Shown here piece by piece: positions 34,970 to 41,892 of a DNA stretch of 64,000 nucleotides. This stretch comes from an uncultured Prevotella sp. (GTDB lineage: Bacteria; Bacteroidota; Bacteroidia; Bacteroidales; Bacteroidaceae). The notes beneath the pieces were generated by a model. It was not told the origin of the DNA. It saw nothing but the letters and a program-made list of their open reading frames with translations, and did not search any database. Position 1 is the first letter of the stretch, and each line of letters starts with the position of its first letter. The DNA lies in NCBI GenBank assembly GCA_905198745.1, contig CAJKDU010000006.1, positions 9,870-73,869 on the forward strand. Direction: 5' to 3'. Both the position numbers and the translations under genes were made by a program.

Positions 34970-35833
34970 TTAGTTCTGTTTGGGTTTTATCGAGTCTTGT
35001 GCAGCGCGGAGCAGTTCGATGCGTTCTTCCATCGCCTTGTCGTTGATGACGCACACATCGCGCAGCTTGCCGAAGTCTACGGACAGTTTTACTTTCAGCC
35101 GATAGGACAGTCCGTCTTTGGAATTGTAGACTTGCTGTATTTCGCCCACCATGATTCCCGGGGGGAAGATGGACGAATAGCCGCTTGTCACCACCTTGTC
35201 GTGCTTGCGGAAGTGCGCATGGCGGGGAATGTCCTCCACATAAGCAATGTCTGAAGAGCCGCCTTTCCATCTGAGGTAGCCGAAGTAGCCTCGCTTCTGG
35301 ATGGTGCAGCTGATGTTAGACTGCGAGTTGAGTACGGGGATGACAATGGAATAATGTTCCGACACGAGATACACCACGCCCACCACGCCATTGCCGCAAG
35401 CCACGCCCATGTCCTTGTGAATACCGTCGGCGCTGCCCTTGTCAATGGTGATGAGGTTGTCCGTTTTGTCAAGACTGTTGCTGATTACCTTGGCGGGAAC
35501 CAGTCCGAACTGGCTCAGGTACTGCATCTGCCTGTTGGCCATGGTCAGTGAGTCTGCCGTCTTGTCGAGCAAGGACTCTTCGAGAAACTTGACCTGTTGC
35601 TCCAGCTGGAGGTTGCGTTGTGTCAGTTCGGCGTTGACGGTCGACAGGTTGAAGTAAGACTTCACCTGTGCGTCGGCTTCATACACTTTGCCGGCAACGG
35701 CATTGGCCGAAGTGAACCACACGCTGCCCTGGTAGTTGTTGAACTGAAAGAGCAGAACCATGCTTATCACTTCGAGCACGATGAAGAGAAACCAGTGGTT
35801 GTATTTTGCAAGAAACTCTACTAAGTTATGCAT
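34970..35833 (-). CDS. mreC: MreC rod-shape protein
   Basis: A 287-residue protein with an N-terminal membrane helix (HWFLFIVLEVISMVLLFQF), a coiled-coil stretch (VNAELTQRNLQLEQQVKFLEE in part, about 65-90), and the MreC beta domain (NLITIDKGSADGIHKDMGV, NGVVGVVYLVSEHYS, VVTSGYSSIFPPGIMVGEI). It forms a periplasmic scaffold for the elongation machinery. It starts 10 bp after mreB and is 56 bp ahead of mreD. Confidence 0.96.
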   Translation of the reverse strand: MHNLVEFLAKYNHWFLFIVLEVISMVLLFQFNNYQGSVWFTSANAVAGKVYEADAQVKSYFNLSTVNAELTQRNLQLEQQVKFLEESLLDKTADSLTMANRQMQYLSQFGLVPAKVISNSLDKTDNLITIDKGSADGIHKDMGVACGNGVVGVVYLVSEHYSIVIPVLNSQSNISCTIQKRGYFGYLRWKGGSSDIAYVEDIPRHAHFRKHDKVVTSGYSSIFPPGIMVGEIQQVYNSKDGLSYRLKVKLSVDFGKLRDVCVINDKAMEERIELLRAAQDSIKPKQN

Positions 35834-35843
35834 AATCCACTTG

Positions 35844-36866
35844 TTATCTCATCAGGAACGAGAACTTGTCTACGTTCTTCAGTGCGATGCCTGCACCCTT
35901 TGCCACGCTGTGGAGCGGATCCTCTGCGATATGGAACGGAATGTTGATCTTGTCGGTCAGACGCTTGTCGAGACCGCGCAGCAGGGCGCCGCCGCCACTG
36001 AGGTAGATGCCGTTCTTCACGATGTCGGCATAAAGCTCTGGCGGTGTGTTCTCCAAAGCGGAGAGCACGGCATTCTCTATCTTGGCCACGGTCTTGTCCA
36101 GACAGTGGGCTATTTCCTGGTAGCATACGGGCACTTCCATAGGCAGTGCGGTGATGCGGTTAGGACCATGCACGATATAGTCTTCGGGTGCCTCTTCGCC
36201 CAGGTCGGTAAGGGCTGAACCCACATGAATCTTGATGCGCTCGGCCATGCGCTCGCTCACCTTCACATTGTGCTGGCGGCTCATGTACTCCTGGATGTCG
36301 GCGGTAAGGTCGTCACCGGCGATGCGGATGGAGTTGTTGGACACGATGCCACCCAAAGAGATGACGGCGATTTCTGTACTTCCACCGCCGATGTCTACTA
36401 TCATGTTGCCCTCTGGAGCCTCCACGTCGATGCCTATCCCTATGGCAGCTGCCATAGGTTCAAAAATCAAGTACACGTCGCGGCCGTCGGCATGCTCGGC
36501 AGAGTCGCGCACGGCACGCAGTTCCACTTCCGTGGAGCCTGAAGGCACGCCGATAACCATACGGAGTGAAGGGGAGAACAGACGACTGCCGGTGTGCACC
36601 ATCTTGATAAGGCCGCGCATCATCTGCTCGCAGGCCGTAAAGTCGGCAATCACACCGTCGCGCAGTGGACGGATGGTGCGTATGTTGTCGTGTGTCTTTT
36701 CATACATCATCTTTGCCTTCTCGCCCACGGCAATCATCTTGTCGGTGCGGCGGTCGAGGGCAACCACGGACGGCTCGTCCACCACAATCTTGTCATCACT
36801 GATGATGATGGTGTTGGCGGTGCCGAGGTCCATTGCTATTTCCTGAATAAACGAGAAAAATCCCAT
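35844..36866 (-). CDS. mreB: MreB actin-like cell-shape protein
   Basis: A 340-residue MreB/Mbl actin homologue. The phosphate-1 loop MDLGTANTIII is at residues 12-22, followed by DEPSVVAL; the phosphate-2 loop is IVDIGGGSTEIAVIS, and the adenosine-binding motif GIYLSGGGALLRGLD is near residue 290. It forms filaments under the inner membrane that orient wall synthesis. It heads the mreBCD-mrdA-rodA group; a 13-bp hairpin lies between it and purH upstream. Confidence 0.97.
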   Translation of the reverse strand: MGFFSFIQEIAMDLGTANTIIISDDKIVVDEPSVVALDRRTDKMIAVGEKAKMMYEKTHDNIRTIRPLRDGVIADFTACEQMMRGLIKMVHTGSRLFSPSLRMVIGVPSGSTEVELRAVRDSAEHADGRDVYLIFEPMAAAIGIGIDVEAPEGNMIVDIGGGSTEIAVISLGGIVSNNSIRIAGDDLTADIQEYMSRQHNVKVSERMAERIKIHVGSALTDLGEEAPEDYIVHGPNRITALPMEVPVCYQEIAHCLDKTVAKIENAVLSALENTPPELYADIVKNGIYLSGGGALLRGLDKRLTDKINIPFHIAEDPLHSVAKGAGIALKNVDKFSFLMR

Positions 36867-36885
36867 AATGCTTATTGATTGTTGA

Positions 36886-36922
36886 GGCAGTTTCGCAAAC
36901 GGTCAGCGCTTGCGAAACTGCC
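36886..36922 (-). terminator. Hairpin between purH and mreB
   Basis: Perfect 13-bp arms GGCAGTTTCGCAA and TTGCGAAACTGCC with an 11-nt loop. On the transcribed (minus) strand it is followed by TCAACAATC and not a T-tract, so termination would be weak; it may tune the ratio of purH to mreB mRNA. Confidence 0.5.
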
Positions 36923-36943
36923 ATATATTGTTAAAAACCTTGC

Positions 36944-37537
36944 TTATTTGGCAAACCATGCATGGATGGCCGTGTCATAGTGGCTGCTCACGCCGAACGC
37001 GCGCTCGGCAAACATCTTGCGGTCTTCTATGTCGGTCTGTGCGCCCTTCTTGTTGAGAATGTCGAGCAGCACGCTGTATTCTGCCTTGCTGGGCACGATA
37101 ACCACGTCCTTGAAGTTCTTGGCTCCGGCGCGGATGAGCGAGATGCCGCCTATGTCGATCTTCTCGATGATGTCGGCTTCAGAAGCGCCGCTTGCCACAG
37201 TCTGCTCGAAGGGATAGAGGTCAACGATGACGAGGTCGATTTCAGGAATGTCGTATTCTTTCATCTGCTCTCTGTCGCCCTCGTTGTCGCGGCGGCCCAG
37301 AATGCCTCCAAACACTTTGGGGTGGAGTGTCTTCACGCGTCCACCCAGGATTGAGGGGTAAGTGGTGACGCTCTCTACAGTCTGGCAGTCATAGCCGAGA
37401 GATTCAATGAACTTCTGTGTGCCTCCGGTGGAAAGGAACTTCACTCCTTCTTCGTTCAGTTTGGCAAGCAACTGATCCAAACCGTCTTTGTGGAAGACCG
37501 AGATAAGTGCGGTCTTGATTTTCTTTGTTTCAGCCAT
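36944..37537 (-). CDS. purH: IMP cyclohydrolase domain protein (short PurH)
   Basis: A 197-residue protein that matches only the N-terminal MGS-like/IMP cyclohydrolase part of bifunctional PurH: TALISVFHKDGLDQLLAKL, EGVKFLSTGGTQKF, HPKVFGGILGRRDN, IDLVIVDLYPFEQTV, EKIDIGGISLIRAGAKN and the end SSHYDTAIHAWF. The AICAR formyltransferase domain that follows in the ~500-residue bifunctional enzyme is absent; the reading frame stops exactly at the domain border. It would close the purine ring (FAICAR to IMP), with the formyl transfer done by a separate protein. I chose ATG 37537 because the longer in-frame start overlaps a probable -7 box. Upstream of mreB, as in other Bacteroidota. Confidence 0.92.
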   Translation of the reverse strand: MAETKKIKTALISVFHKDGLDQLLAKLNEEGVKFLSTGGTQKFIESLGYDCQTVESVTTYPSILGGRVKTLHPKVFGGILGRRDNEGDREQMKEYDIPEIDLVIVDLYPFEQTVASGASEADIIEKIDIGGISLIRAGAKNFKDVVIVPSKAEYSVLLDILNKKGAQTDIEDRKMFAERAFGVSSHYDTAIHAWFAK

Positions 37538-37564
37538 TTTAATGTACATTATAATTTGCGGTTG

Positions 37565-37572
37565 CAAAGTTA
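37565..37572 (-). promoter_or_regulatory. Candidate -7 box for purH
   Basis: Minus-strand TAACTTTG, 28 bp ahead of the chosen purH start. No matching -33 element seen. Confidence 0.45.
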
Positions 37573-37711
37573 CGAAAAAGCAAGTACACGGCATAATCTT
37601 TGCCGATAATTTTATTGTTTTTTTCTACTCGGCAGGAGCGGTGTCAAGGGGAATAGCCTGGTTTTTATAATAAGAAAGATTAAAAAAGTGGGAAGTTTCT
37701 GTCTTTTTGTG

Positions 37712-37719
37712 TAATTTTG
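37712..37719 (+). promoter_or_regulatory. Candidate -7 box for the AraC-type regulator gene
   Basis: TAATTTTG fits TAnnTTTG, 31 bp before the start codon. Confidence 0.45.
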
Positions 37720-37750
37720 CAGACTATCAAGCGGATACTACAAGAAGATT

Positions 37751-38632
37751 ATGGCTTTACAGAAATCCAATTACCTGGTCACCAATGACCGTGACTTGCA
37801 GTGGGGACTTACCGTCAGTACGGTGGGATATGAAGAAATCCTTCCGGGCGACGCCTATCCCACGCGTGGACATGCCGACGGCTACTGTTTCGACCTCGAA
37901 AAGGGGCGTGTGCTCAATGAGTTCCAGTTGCTTTATCTCACTGAGGGTGATGGCACGTTCCGCTCTGACCACCAGAAGGAAACACACATTTCGGCTGGCG
38001 ACCTGTTCCTGCTGTTCCCTGGCGAGACCCATAGCTATTGGCCGAGTGCCGACAAGGGATGGCACAGCTATTGGATAGGGTTCAAGGGACGCAACATCAA
38101 CGACCGAGTCAAGGCAGGTTTCCTTTCAGTGGAGAAACCCATCTATCATGTGGGCTTTTCCGAGGAGATAGTCAGTCTCTACGAGTCGGCGCTCAAGGCC
38201 GCCCAGGAAGAGGCTCCCTATGTGCAGCAGATTCTGGCCGGCATCGTCAACCATCTTATAGGTCTCATGTATGCGCTTGAGCGCAACATTATCCTCAGCA
38301 AGGATGCTCTCCACATGGACATGGTGAGCCGGGCACGCCTGCGCATACGCGGTTCGCTCGAGAGTAACCTTACCATCCAGCAGATTGCCGAAGAGATGGG
38401 CATGAGCTATTCTAATTTCCGCAAGCTCTTCAAGGAGTTTGCCGGCATCTCCCCATCGCTCTATCAGCAAGACCTGAAGCTGCAGCGTGCCAAGGAACTG
38501 CTTTCCACTACCGACATGAGCATCAAGGAGATTGCTTATCAGCTCAACTTCGAGTCGCCCGACTATTTCTCCTCGAAATTCCGCAGCAAGACGGGACACA
38601 AGCCAAGCGAATACCGCAACCAGACGCGCTGA
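37751..38632 (+). CDS. AraC-family transcriptional regulator, probable rhamnose regulator
   Basis: A 293-residue regulator with an N-terminal cupin-like sugar-binding domain (GDGTFRSDHQKETHISAGDL, LLFPGETHSYWPS) and a C-terminal double helix-turn-helix of the AraC/XylS type (LTIQQIAEEMGMSYSNFRKLF, then MSIKEIAYQLNFESPDYFSSK and GHKPSEYRNQ). It is 123 bp upstream of rhaD in the same direction; the two genes each have their own -7 box. Position suggests that it responds to L-rhamnose or a derivative and controls rhaD, comparable to RhaR/RhaS in other bacteria; the effector is inference. Confidence 0.88.
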   Translation: MALQKSNYLVTNDRDLQWGLTVSTVGYEEILPGDAYPTRGHADGYCFDLEKGRVLNEFQLLYLTEGDGTFRSDHQKETHISAGDLFLLFPGETHSYWPSADKGWHSYWIGFKGRNINDRVKAGFLSVEKPIYHVGFSEEIVSLYESALKAAQEEAPYVQQILAGIVNHLIGLMYALERNIILSKDALHMDMVSRARLRIRGSLESNLTIQQIAEEMGMSYSNFRKLFKEFAGISPSLYQQDLKLQRAKELLSTTDMSIKEIAYQLNFESPDYFSSKFRSKTGHKPSEYRNQTR

Positions 38633-38691
38633 CAGGTCAAAACTTACTGAAAGATTATCAAATTGTTGGGCTGAGGATTGCCGAATGTGGC

Positions 38692-38699
38692 TAATTTTG
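38692..38699 (+). promoter_or_regulatory. Candidate -7 box of rhaD
   Basis: TAATTTTG fits TAnnTTTG, 56 bp before rhaD, within the gap after the AraC-type gene. Confidence 0.45.
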
Positions 38700-38755
38700 C
38701 AGGCGAAAACCAATAAAATAAGCAGAAGATTATTCAAAACTTACAATACAATAAT

Positions 38756-39565
38756 ATGAAAAGTATATTAGAAGGTCGCCCCGCCTTAAAGAAAGAGGTA
38801 GAGAAGATAGCAGAGGTAGCAGGCTACCTTTGGCAGAACGGATGGGCTGAAAGAAACGGTGGAAACATCACTGTCAACGTGACAGATCTCGTTGACGATG
38901 AAATCCGTCAGCTTCCCGCCATCAGCGAAGTGAAGCAGATTGGCGTTACACTGCCGCATCTCAAGGGCTGCTACTTCTATTGCAAGGGCACCGGCAAGCG
39001 CATGCGCGACCTGGCTCGCTGGCCTATGGACAACGGCTCGGTTATCCGTATTCTCGACGATTGCGCCAGCTATGTCATCATTGCCGACAATCCTGTGATG
39101 CCTACCAGTGAGCTTCCTTCACACCTTACCGTGCACAACCACCTCATCGAGAGCGGTTCTGCCTACAAGGCCACGGTGCATACTCACCCCATTGAACTTG
39201 TTGCCATGAGCCACAACCGCCAGTTTCTTGGCAAGGACGTGCTCACCAACATTCTGTGGAGCATGATTCCCGAGACCAAGGCCTTCTGTCCGCTGGGCTT
39301 GGGCGTGGTGCCTTACGAACTGCCGGGCAGCAACAAGCTGGCCGATGCCACACTGAAAGAACTGGAAGACTATGACGTGGTGCTTTGGGAGAAGCACGGC
39401 GTGTTTGCCAAGGGTCTCGACGTGATGGATGCCTTCGACCAGATTGACGTGCTCTCCAAGAGTGCCAAGATCTACATCAACTCACGCTGCATGGGCTATG
39501 AGCCTGAGGGCATGAGCCAGGAGCAGATGAAGGAGATGACCAAGGCATTCAACCTTCCCAGATAA
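38756..39565 (+). CDS. rhaD: Rhamnulose-1-phosphate aldolase
   Basis: A 269-residue class II aldolase. It splits L-rhamnulose 1-phosphate into dihydroxyacetone phosphate and L-lactaldehyde, the last step of rhamnose catabolism. Start region ILEGRPALKKEVEKIAEVAGY and WAERNGGNIT match RhaD. The zinc ligands are probably His142 and His144 in VHTHPIE and His214 in WEKHGVF; Glu119 in TSELPSH fits the catalytic position. Size is the family norm (about 270). No rhaA or rhaB is next to it. It would process rhamnose freed by the RG-I enzymes encoded 9-20 kb to the left. Confidence 0.95.
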   Translation: MKSILEGRPALKKEVEKIAEVAGYLWQNGWAERNGGNITVNVTDLVDDEIRQLPAISEVKQIGVTLPHLKGCYFYCKGTGKRMRDLARWPMDNGSVIRILDDCASYVIIADNPVMPTSELPSHLTVHNHLIESGSAYKATVHTHPIELVAMSHNRQFLGKDVLTNILWSMIPETKAFCPLGLGVVPYELPGSNKLADATLKELEDYDVVLWEKHGVFAKGLDVMDAFDQIDVLSKSAKIYINSRCMGYEPEGMSQEQMKEMTKAFNLPR

Positions 39566-39595
39566 TATAGACATAATTATCAACTATAAATTGAG

Positions 39596-39624
39596 GCCGG
39601 TGAGTGATTGATGCATTCGCCGGC
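39596..39624 (+). terminator. Terminator of rhaD
   Basis: Arms GCCGGTGAGTG and CATTCGCCGGC pair over all 11 positions in RNA (two GU pairs), followed by TTTTTG. Confidence 0.8.
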
Positions 39625-39651
39625 TTTTTGTTTCAATGCGGTGAATTTTTT

Positions 39652-39706
39652 GTTAGTGTGCCGTTAGCAAGTCGTTAGTGTGCCCTTAAAAGACGGTTAG
39701 TGTGCC
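39652..39706. repeat. Three copies of GTTAGTGTGCC at exactly 22-bp spacing
   Basis: Copies start at 39652, 39674 and 39696. The 11-base core is identical in all three; the other 11 bases of each unit vary. The reverse complement is GGCACACTAAC, found in other intergenic regions of this window. Confidence 0.9.
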
Positions 39707-39874
39707 ATTGACGGTGGCATGAGGGCTGATGTCCTTGAAGTTGAGCCACACGTTCTCAAAAGCCATACTCACCACGTCCTGACTGTCGGTCGCGTCGAGA
39801 AACTGCATGGCAAAATAATACAGGGGCTCGTAGTATTGTCTGAATATGGTGTCAAAATCCTTGATTTCTTCCAT
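39686..39874 (-). pseudogene. Remnant of an ECF sigma factor (region 2 only)
   Basis: The frame from ATG 39874 encodes 62 residues. About the first 50 look like region 2 of a Bacteroidota ECF sigma-70 factor (FDTIFRQYYEPLYYFAMQF, then DVVSMAFENVWLNF). Regions 3 and 4, and so the -35 DNA-binding domain, are missing. The frame then runs into the 22-bp repeat array, which supplies the last residues (NGTLTVF) and the stop. A full-length ECF sigma factor has about 180 residues. This is a broken gene; a functional short protein is unlikely. Confidence 0.75.
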
Positions 39875-40014
39875 ATAGTGTAGCTGACAATATAATAAAT
39901 AAGGTGTCGGCCCCATTAGGGCGACACACGTTAAAACAACTTATCTCTCTCTCTTGTAGGCTGTCAAGTCCGGCGGACACGCCTTCCGCTGTCCTGCTCT
40001 CAAGTGCCGGCTTG

Positions 40015-40317
40015 TCATTTTTCCTTGAAATCCACGTATTCTCCCTCGTCCTTGGAGAATATCTTGCGGTTGGCTTCTTCGGGACTTCGCTCGTCTGTGA
40101 TTACCTCGTTGCAGCCGTTGGTCTGTGTCCGGCTTGTGTGGCGCGAAGTGTTGCCGCCACCATAGCCGGCTTGCTCACGGCTTCCGAAGCCGCCCATTTG
40201 CTGCTGGAAGTTCCTGGCTATGCCGTGCAGGCGACGATAGATGATGAATGCTACGGCCAATACGATGACCACGGCAAACAGGATGAGGCCGAAAAGAAAA
40301 TGAAGAAAGGCAAACAT
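40015..40317 (-). CDS. DUF4834 family small membrane protein
   Basis: A 100-residue protein with one N-terminal membrane helix (FGLILFAVVIVLAVAFIIY), a Gln/Gly-rich linker, and the conserved C-terminal tail KIFSKDEGEYVDFKEK typical of DUF4834 in Bacteroidota. Function unknown. It begins 6 bp after pssA and shares its operon with psd and pssA, which suggests a membrane-lipid or envelope context. Confidence 0.88.
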   Translation of the reverse strand: MFAFLHFLFGLILFAVVIVLAVAFIIYRRLHGIARNFQQQMGGFGSREQAGYGGGNTSRHTSRTQTNGCNEVITDERSPEEANRKIFSKDEGEYVDFKEK

Positions 40318-40323
40318 GGCGCG

Positions 40324-41028
40324 TTATCCCTTGGTTTTGTTGAGGATGACCGACAGTGCCACGTAGCAGGCTATCACCACGGCAAAACCGGTGATGCCCA
40401 TCACGCCGAGCACGGCGGCACTGAAAATGATGAACGAATATTTCACTTCGTTGCCCTTCCAACCCCATTGCTTGAACTTGAGGGCGAACATGGGAATCTC
40501 CGCCACAAGCAACCAACTGGTAACAAGAACGAGGGCCAGCATGGCGGGCATCATCCACTTGGACGACTCTATCACCTCGCTTCCGCCCACAATGAGTGCT
40601 CCCCAAAACAGGGCATTGGCAGGCGTGGGAAGACCTATGAACGAAGTGGTCTGCCGCTCGTCGAGATTGAACTTGGCCAGACGCAGTGCCGAGAAGGCTG
40701 CGATGATGAAGGCAAAGAACGGCAGATAGGGACGCAGGGGCTCCAGCATGGCTGGATAGTCGATGACGGCCAGCTCGGAAAACACGATGGTGGCGGGTGC
40801 CACGCCGAAGGTGACGTCGTCGGCAAGAGAGTCGAGCTCCTTGCCTATGGGCGACGACACGTGGAGCAAGCGTGCGCTCATGCCGTCGAAGAAATCGAAT
40901 ACAGCACCAATCACAATCCAGGTGAGAGCCATCTTCGGATTGTTGCCGAAAGCAAAATAAGTGGCAATGCAACCCGAAACGAGGTTGCAGCAAGTGATTG
41001 TGTTGGGAATGTGCTTCTTGATGTTCAT
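40324..41028 (-). CDS. pssA: CDP-diacylglycerol-serine O-phosphatidyltransferase
   Basis: A 234-residue integral membrane enzyme that makes phosphatidylserine from CDP-diacylglycerol and serine. The CDP-alcohol phosphatidyltransferase signature is complete: D45-FF-D48-G-MS-AR, then G62-KEL-D66-SLA-D70. Several hydrophobic helices follow. I chose ATG 41028, 8 bp after the psd stop; a longer in-frame start at 41097 would reach into psd and adds only polar residues. It works directly before Psd in phosphatidylethanolamine synthesis. Confidence 0.95.
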   Translation of the reverse strand: MNIKKHIPNTITCCNLVSGCIATYFAFGNNPKMALTWIVIGAVFDFFDGMSARLLHVSSPIGKELDSLADDVTFGVAPATIVFSELAVIDYPAMLEPLRPYLPFFAFIIAAFSALRLAKFNLDERQTTSFIGLPTPANALFWGALIVGGSEVIESSKWMMPAMLALVLVTSWLLVAEIPMFALKFKQWGWKGNEVKYSFIIFSAAVLGVMGITGFAVVIACYVALSVILNKTKG

Positions 41029-41036
41029 TGTTTGGT

Positions 41037-41720
41037 TTATTTTAGTTTGGCAATCACCGTTTGGTTGCCGGTAGTGCTTTGTCCCATTTTTACGCACACC
41101 TCGGTGCCGATGGGAAGGTACACGTCAACGCGGGAGCCGAACTTGATGAATCCCAGGTGCTCGTCGATGTAGCAGTCCTCGCCCTCCTTGGCATAGGTGA
41201 CGATGCGGCGTGCTACAGCACCGGCTATCTGCCGGCACAGCACGTCTACTCCATCGGGTGTGGTAATCATCACGTCGGCATGCTCGTTCTCCTCGCTTGC
41301 CTTGGGCAGCCACGCCTTGTGGAAGTTGCCGTTCTGGTGATGGACGAGCTTCACCTTGCCGTCGACAGGAAACCAGTTGGCGTGCACGTTGAACAGACTC
41401 ATGAAGATGGAAATCATCAGTCGGCGGTCGTGGAAGTATTCGTCCTCCTCGACTTCCTCTATGACAACCACCTTGCCGTCGGCAGGTGCCACGACAATCT
41501 GGGCTGTATCTTCCTGACTAAAATATCTGATAGGACATTTGAAGAAATTAAGCACAATGCCGTATACTGCCCCAAACACTACCAGGAAACTCCAGAACGG
41601 AATCTTGGTGTCGAAAGCCTGCCACAGCACGACTGCTATGGCCACGATGGCGAACAAGCCGTATACCAATGTGTCATTTCCTTCGCTATGTACTCTTATT
41701 TTCTTTATTCTTTTCCCCAT
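41037..41720 (-). CDS. psd: Phosphatidylserine decarboxylase proenzyme
   Basis: A 227-residue short-type (archaeal-like) PSD. Two N-terminal membrane helices (residues 18-60) precede the catalytic part with VVAPADGKVVVIEEV, MSLFNVHANWFPVDG and the self-cleavage site HLGFIKFGS, where Ser196 becomes the pyruvoyl group. It converts phosphatidylserine to phosphatidylethanolamine in the inner membrane. First gene of psd-pssA-DUF4834; a good promoter lies just upstream on the minus strand. Confidence 0.95.
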   Translation of the reverse strand: MGKRIKKIRVHSEGNDTLVYGLFAIVAIAVVLWQAFDTKIPFWSFLVVFGAVYGIVLNFFKCPIRYFSQEDTAQIVVAPADGKVVVIEEVEEDEYFHDRRLMISIFMSLFNVHANWFPVDGKVKLVHHQNGNFHKAWLPKASEENEHADVMITTPDGVDVLCRQIAGAVARRIVTYAKEGEDCYIDEHLGFIKFGSRVDVYLPIGTEVCVKMGQSTTGNQTVIAKLK

Positions 41721-41748
41721 GGTTGGTAAAGGATTCGTATTTTGGGTA

Positions 41749-41779
41749 CAAAGTTAATGCAAAAAGGAGACAAAACAAA
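41749..41779 (-). promoter_or_regulatory. Promoter of the psd-pssA operon
   Basis: On the minus strand TTTG (41776-41779) and TAACTTTG (41749-41756) are 19 bp apart, close to the Bacteroidota consensus, 29 bp ahead of psd. Confidence 0.65.
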
Positions 41780-41836
41780 ATTATTTACTTTGTTTTTGAC
41801 ATTCCAGACCGTGGCAGACAATTTTTGCGGCATACG

Positions 41837-41868
41837 TTTGCATATTCCAACTTTTCGGTTTAACTTTG
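41837..41868 (+). promoter_or_regulatory. Promoter of dnaE
   Basis: TTTG (41837-41840), 20 bp, TAACTTTG (41861-41868): an exact consensus promoter 25 bp ahead of the chosen dnaE start. It overlaps the earlier in-frame ATG at 41866, which argues against that start. Confidence 0.75.
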
Positions 41869-41892
41869 AACTGTTTAAACTTTATTCTGTAT

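Larger units (their letters stand above)
39566..40014. other. Intergenic region with terminator, 22-bp repeat array and sigma-factor remnant
   Basis: The stretch holds the rhaD terminator, three exact copies of a repeat core at period 22, and a short minus-strand fragment of an ECF sigma gene. Nothing else is recognised. Confidence 0.7.

Noticed and set aside
39652..39706. CRISPR-like array
   Set aside because: Unit length is 22 bp with an 11-base core, so no room for spacers; no cas genes in the window.
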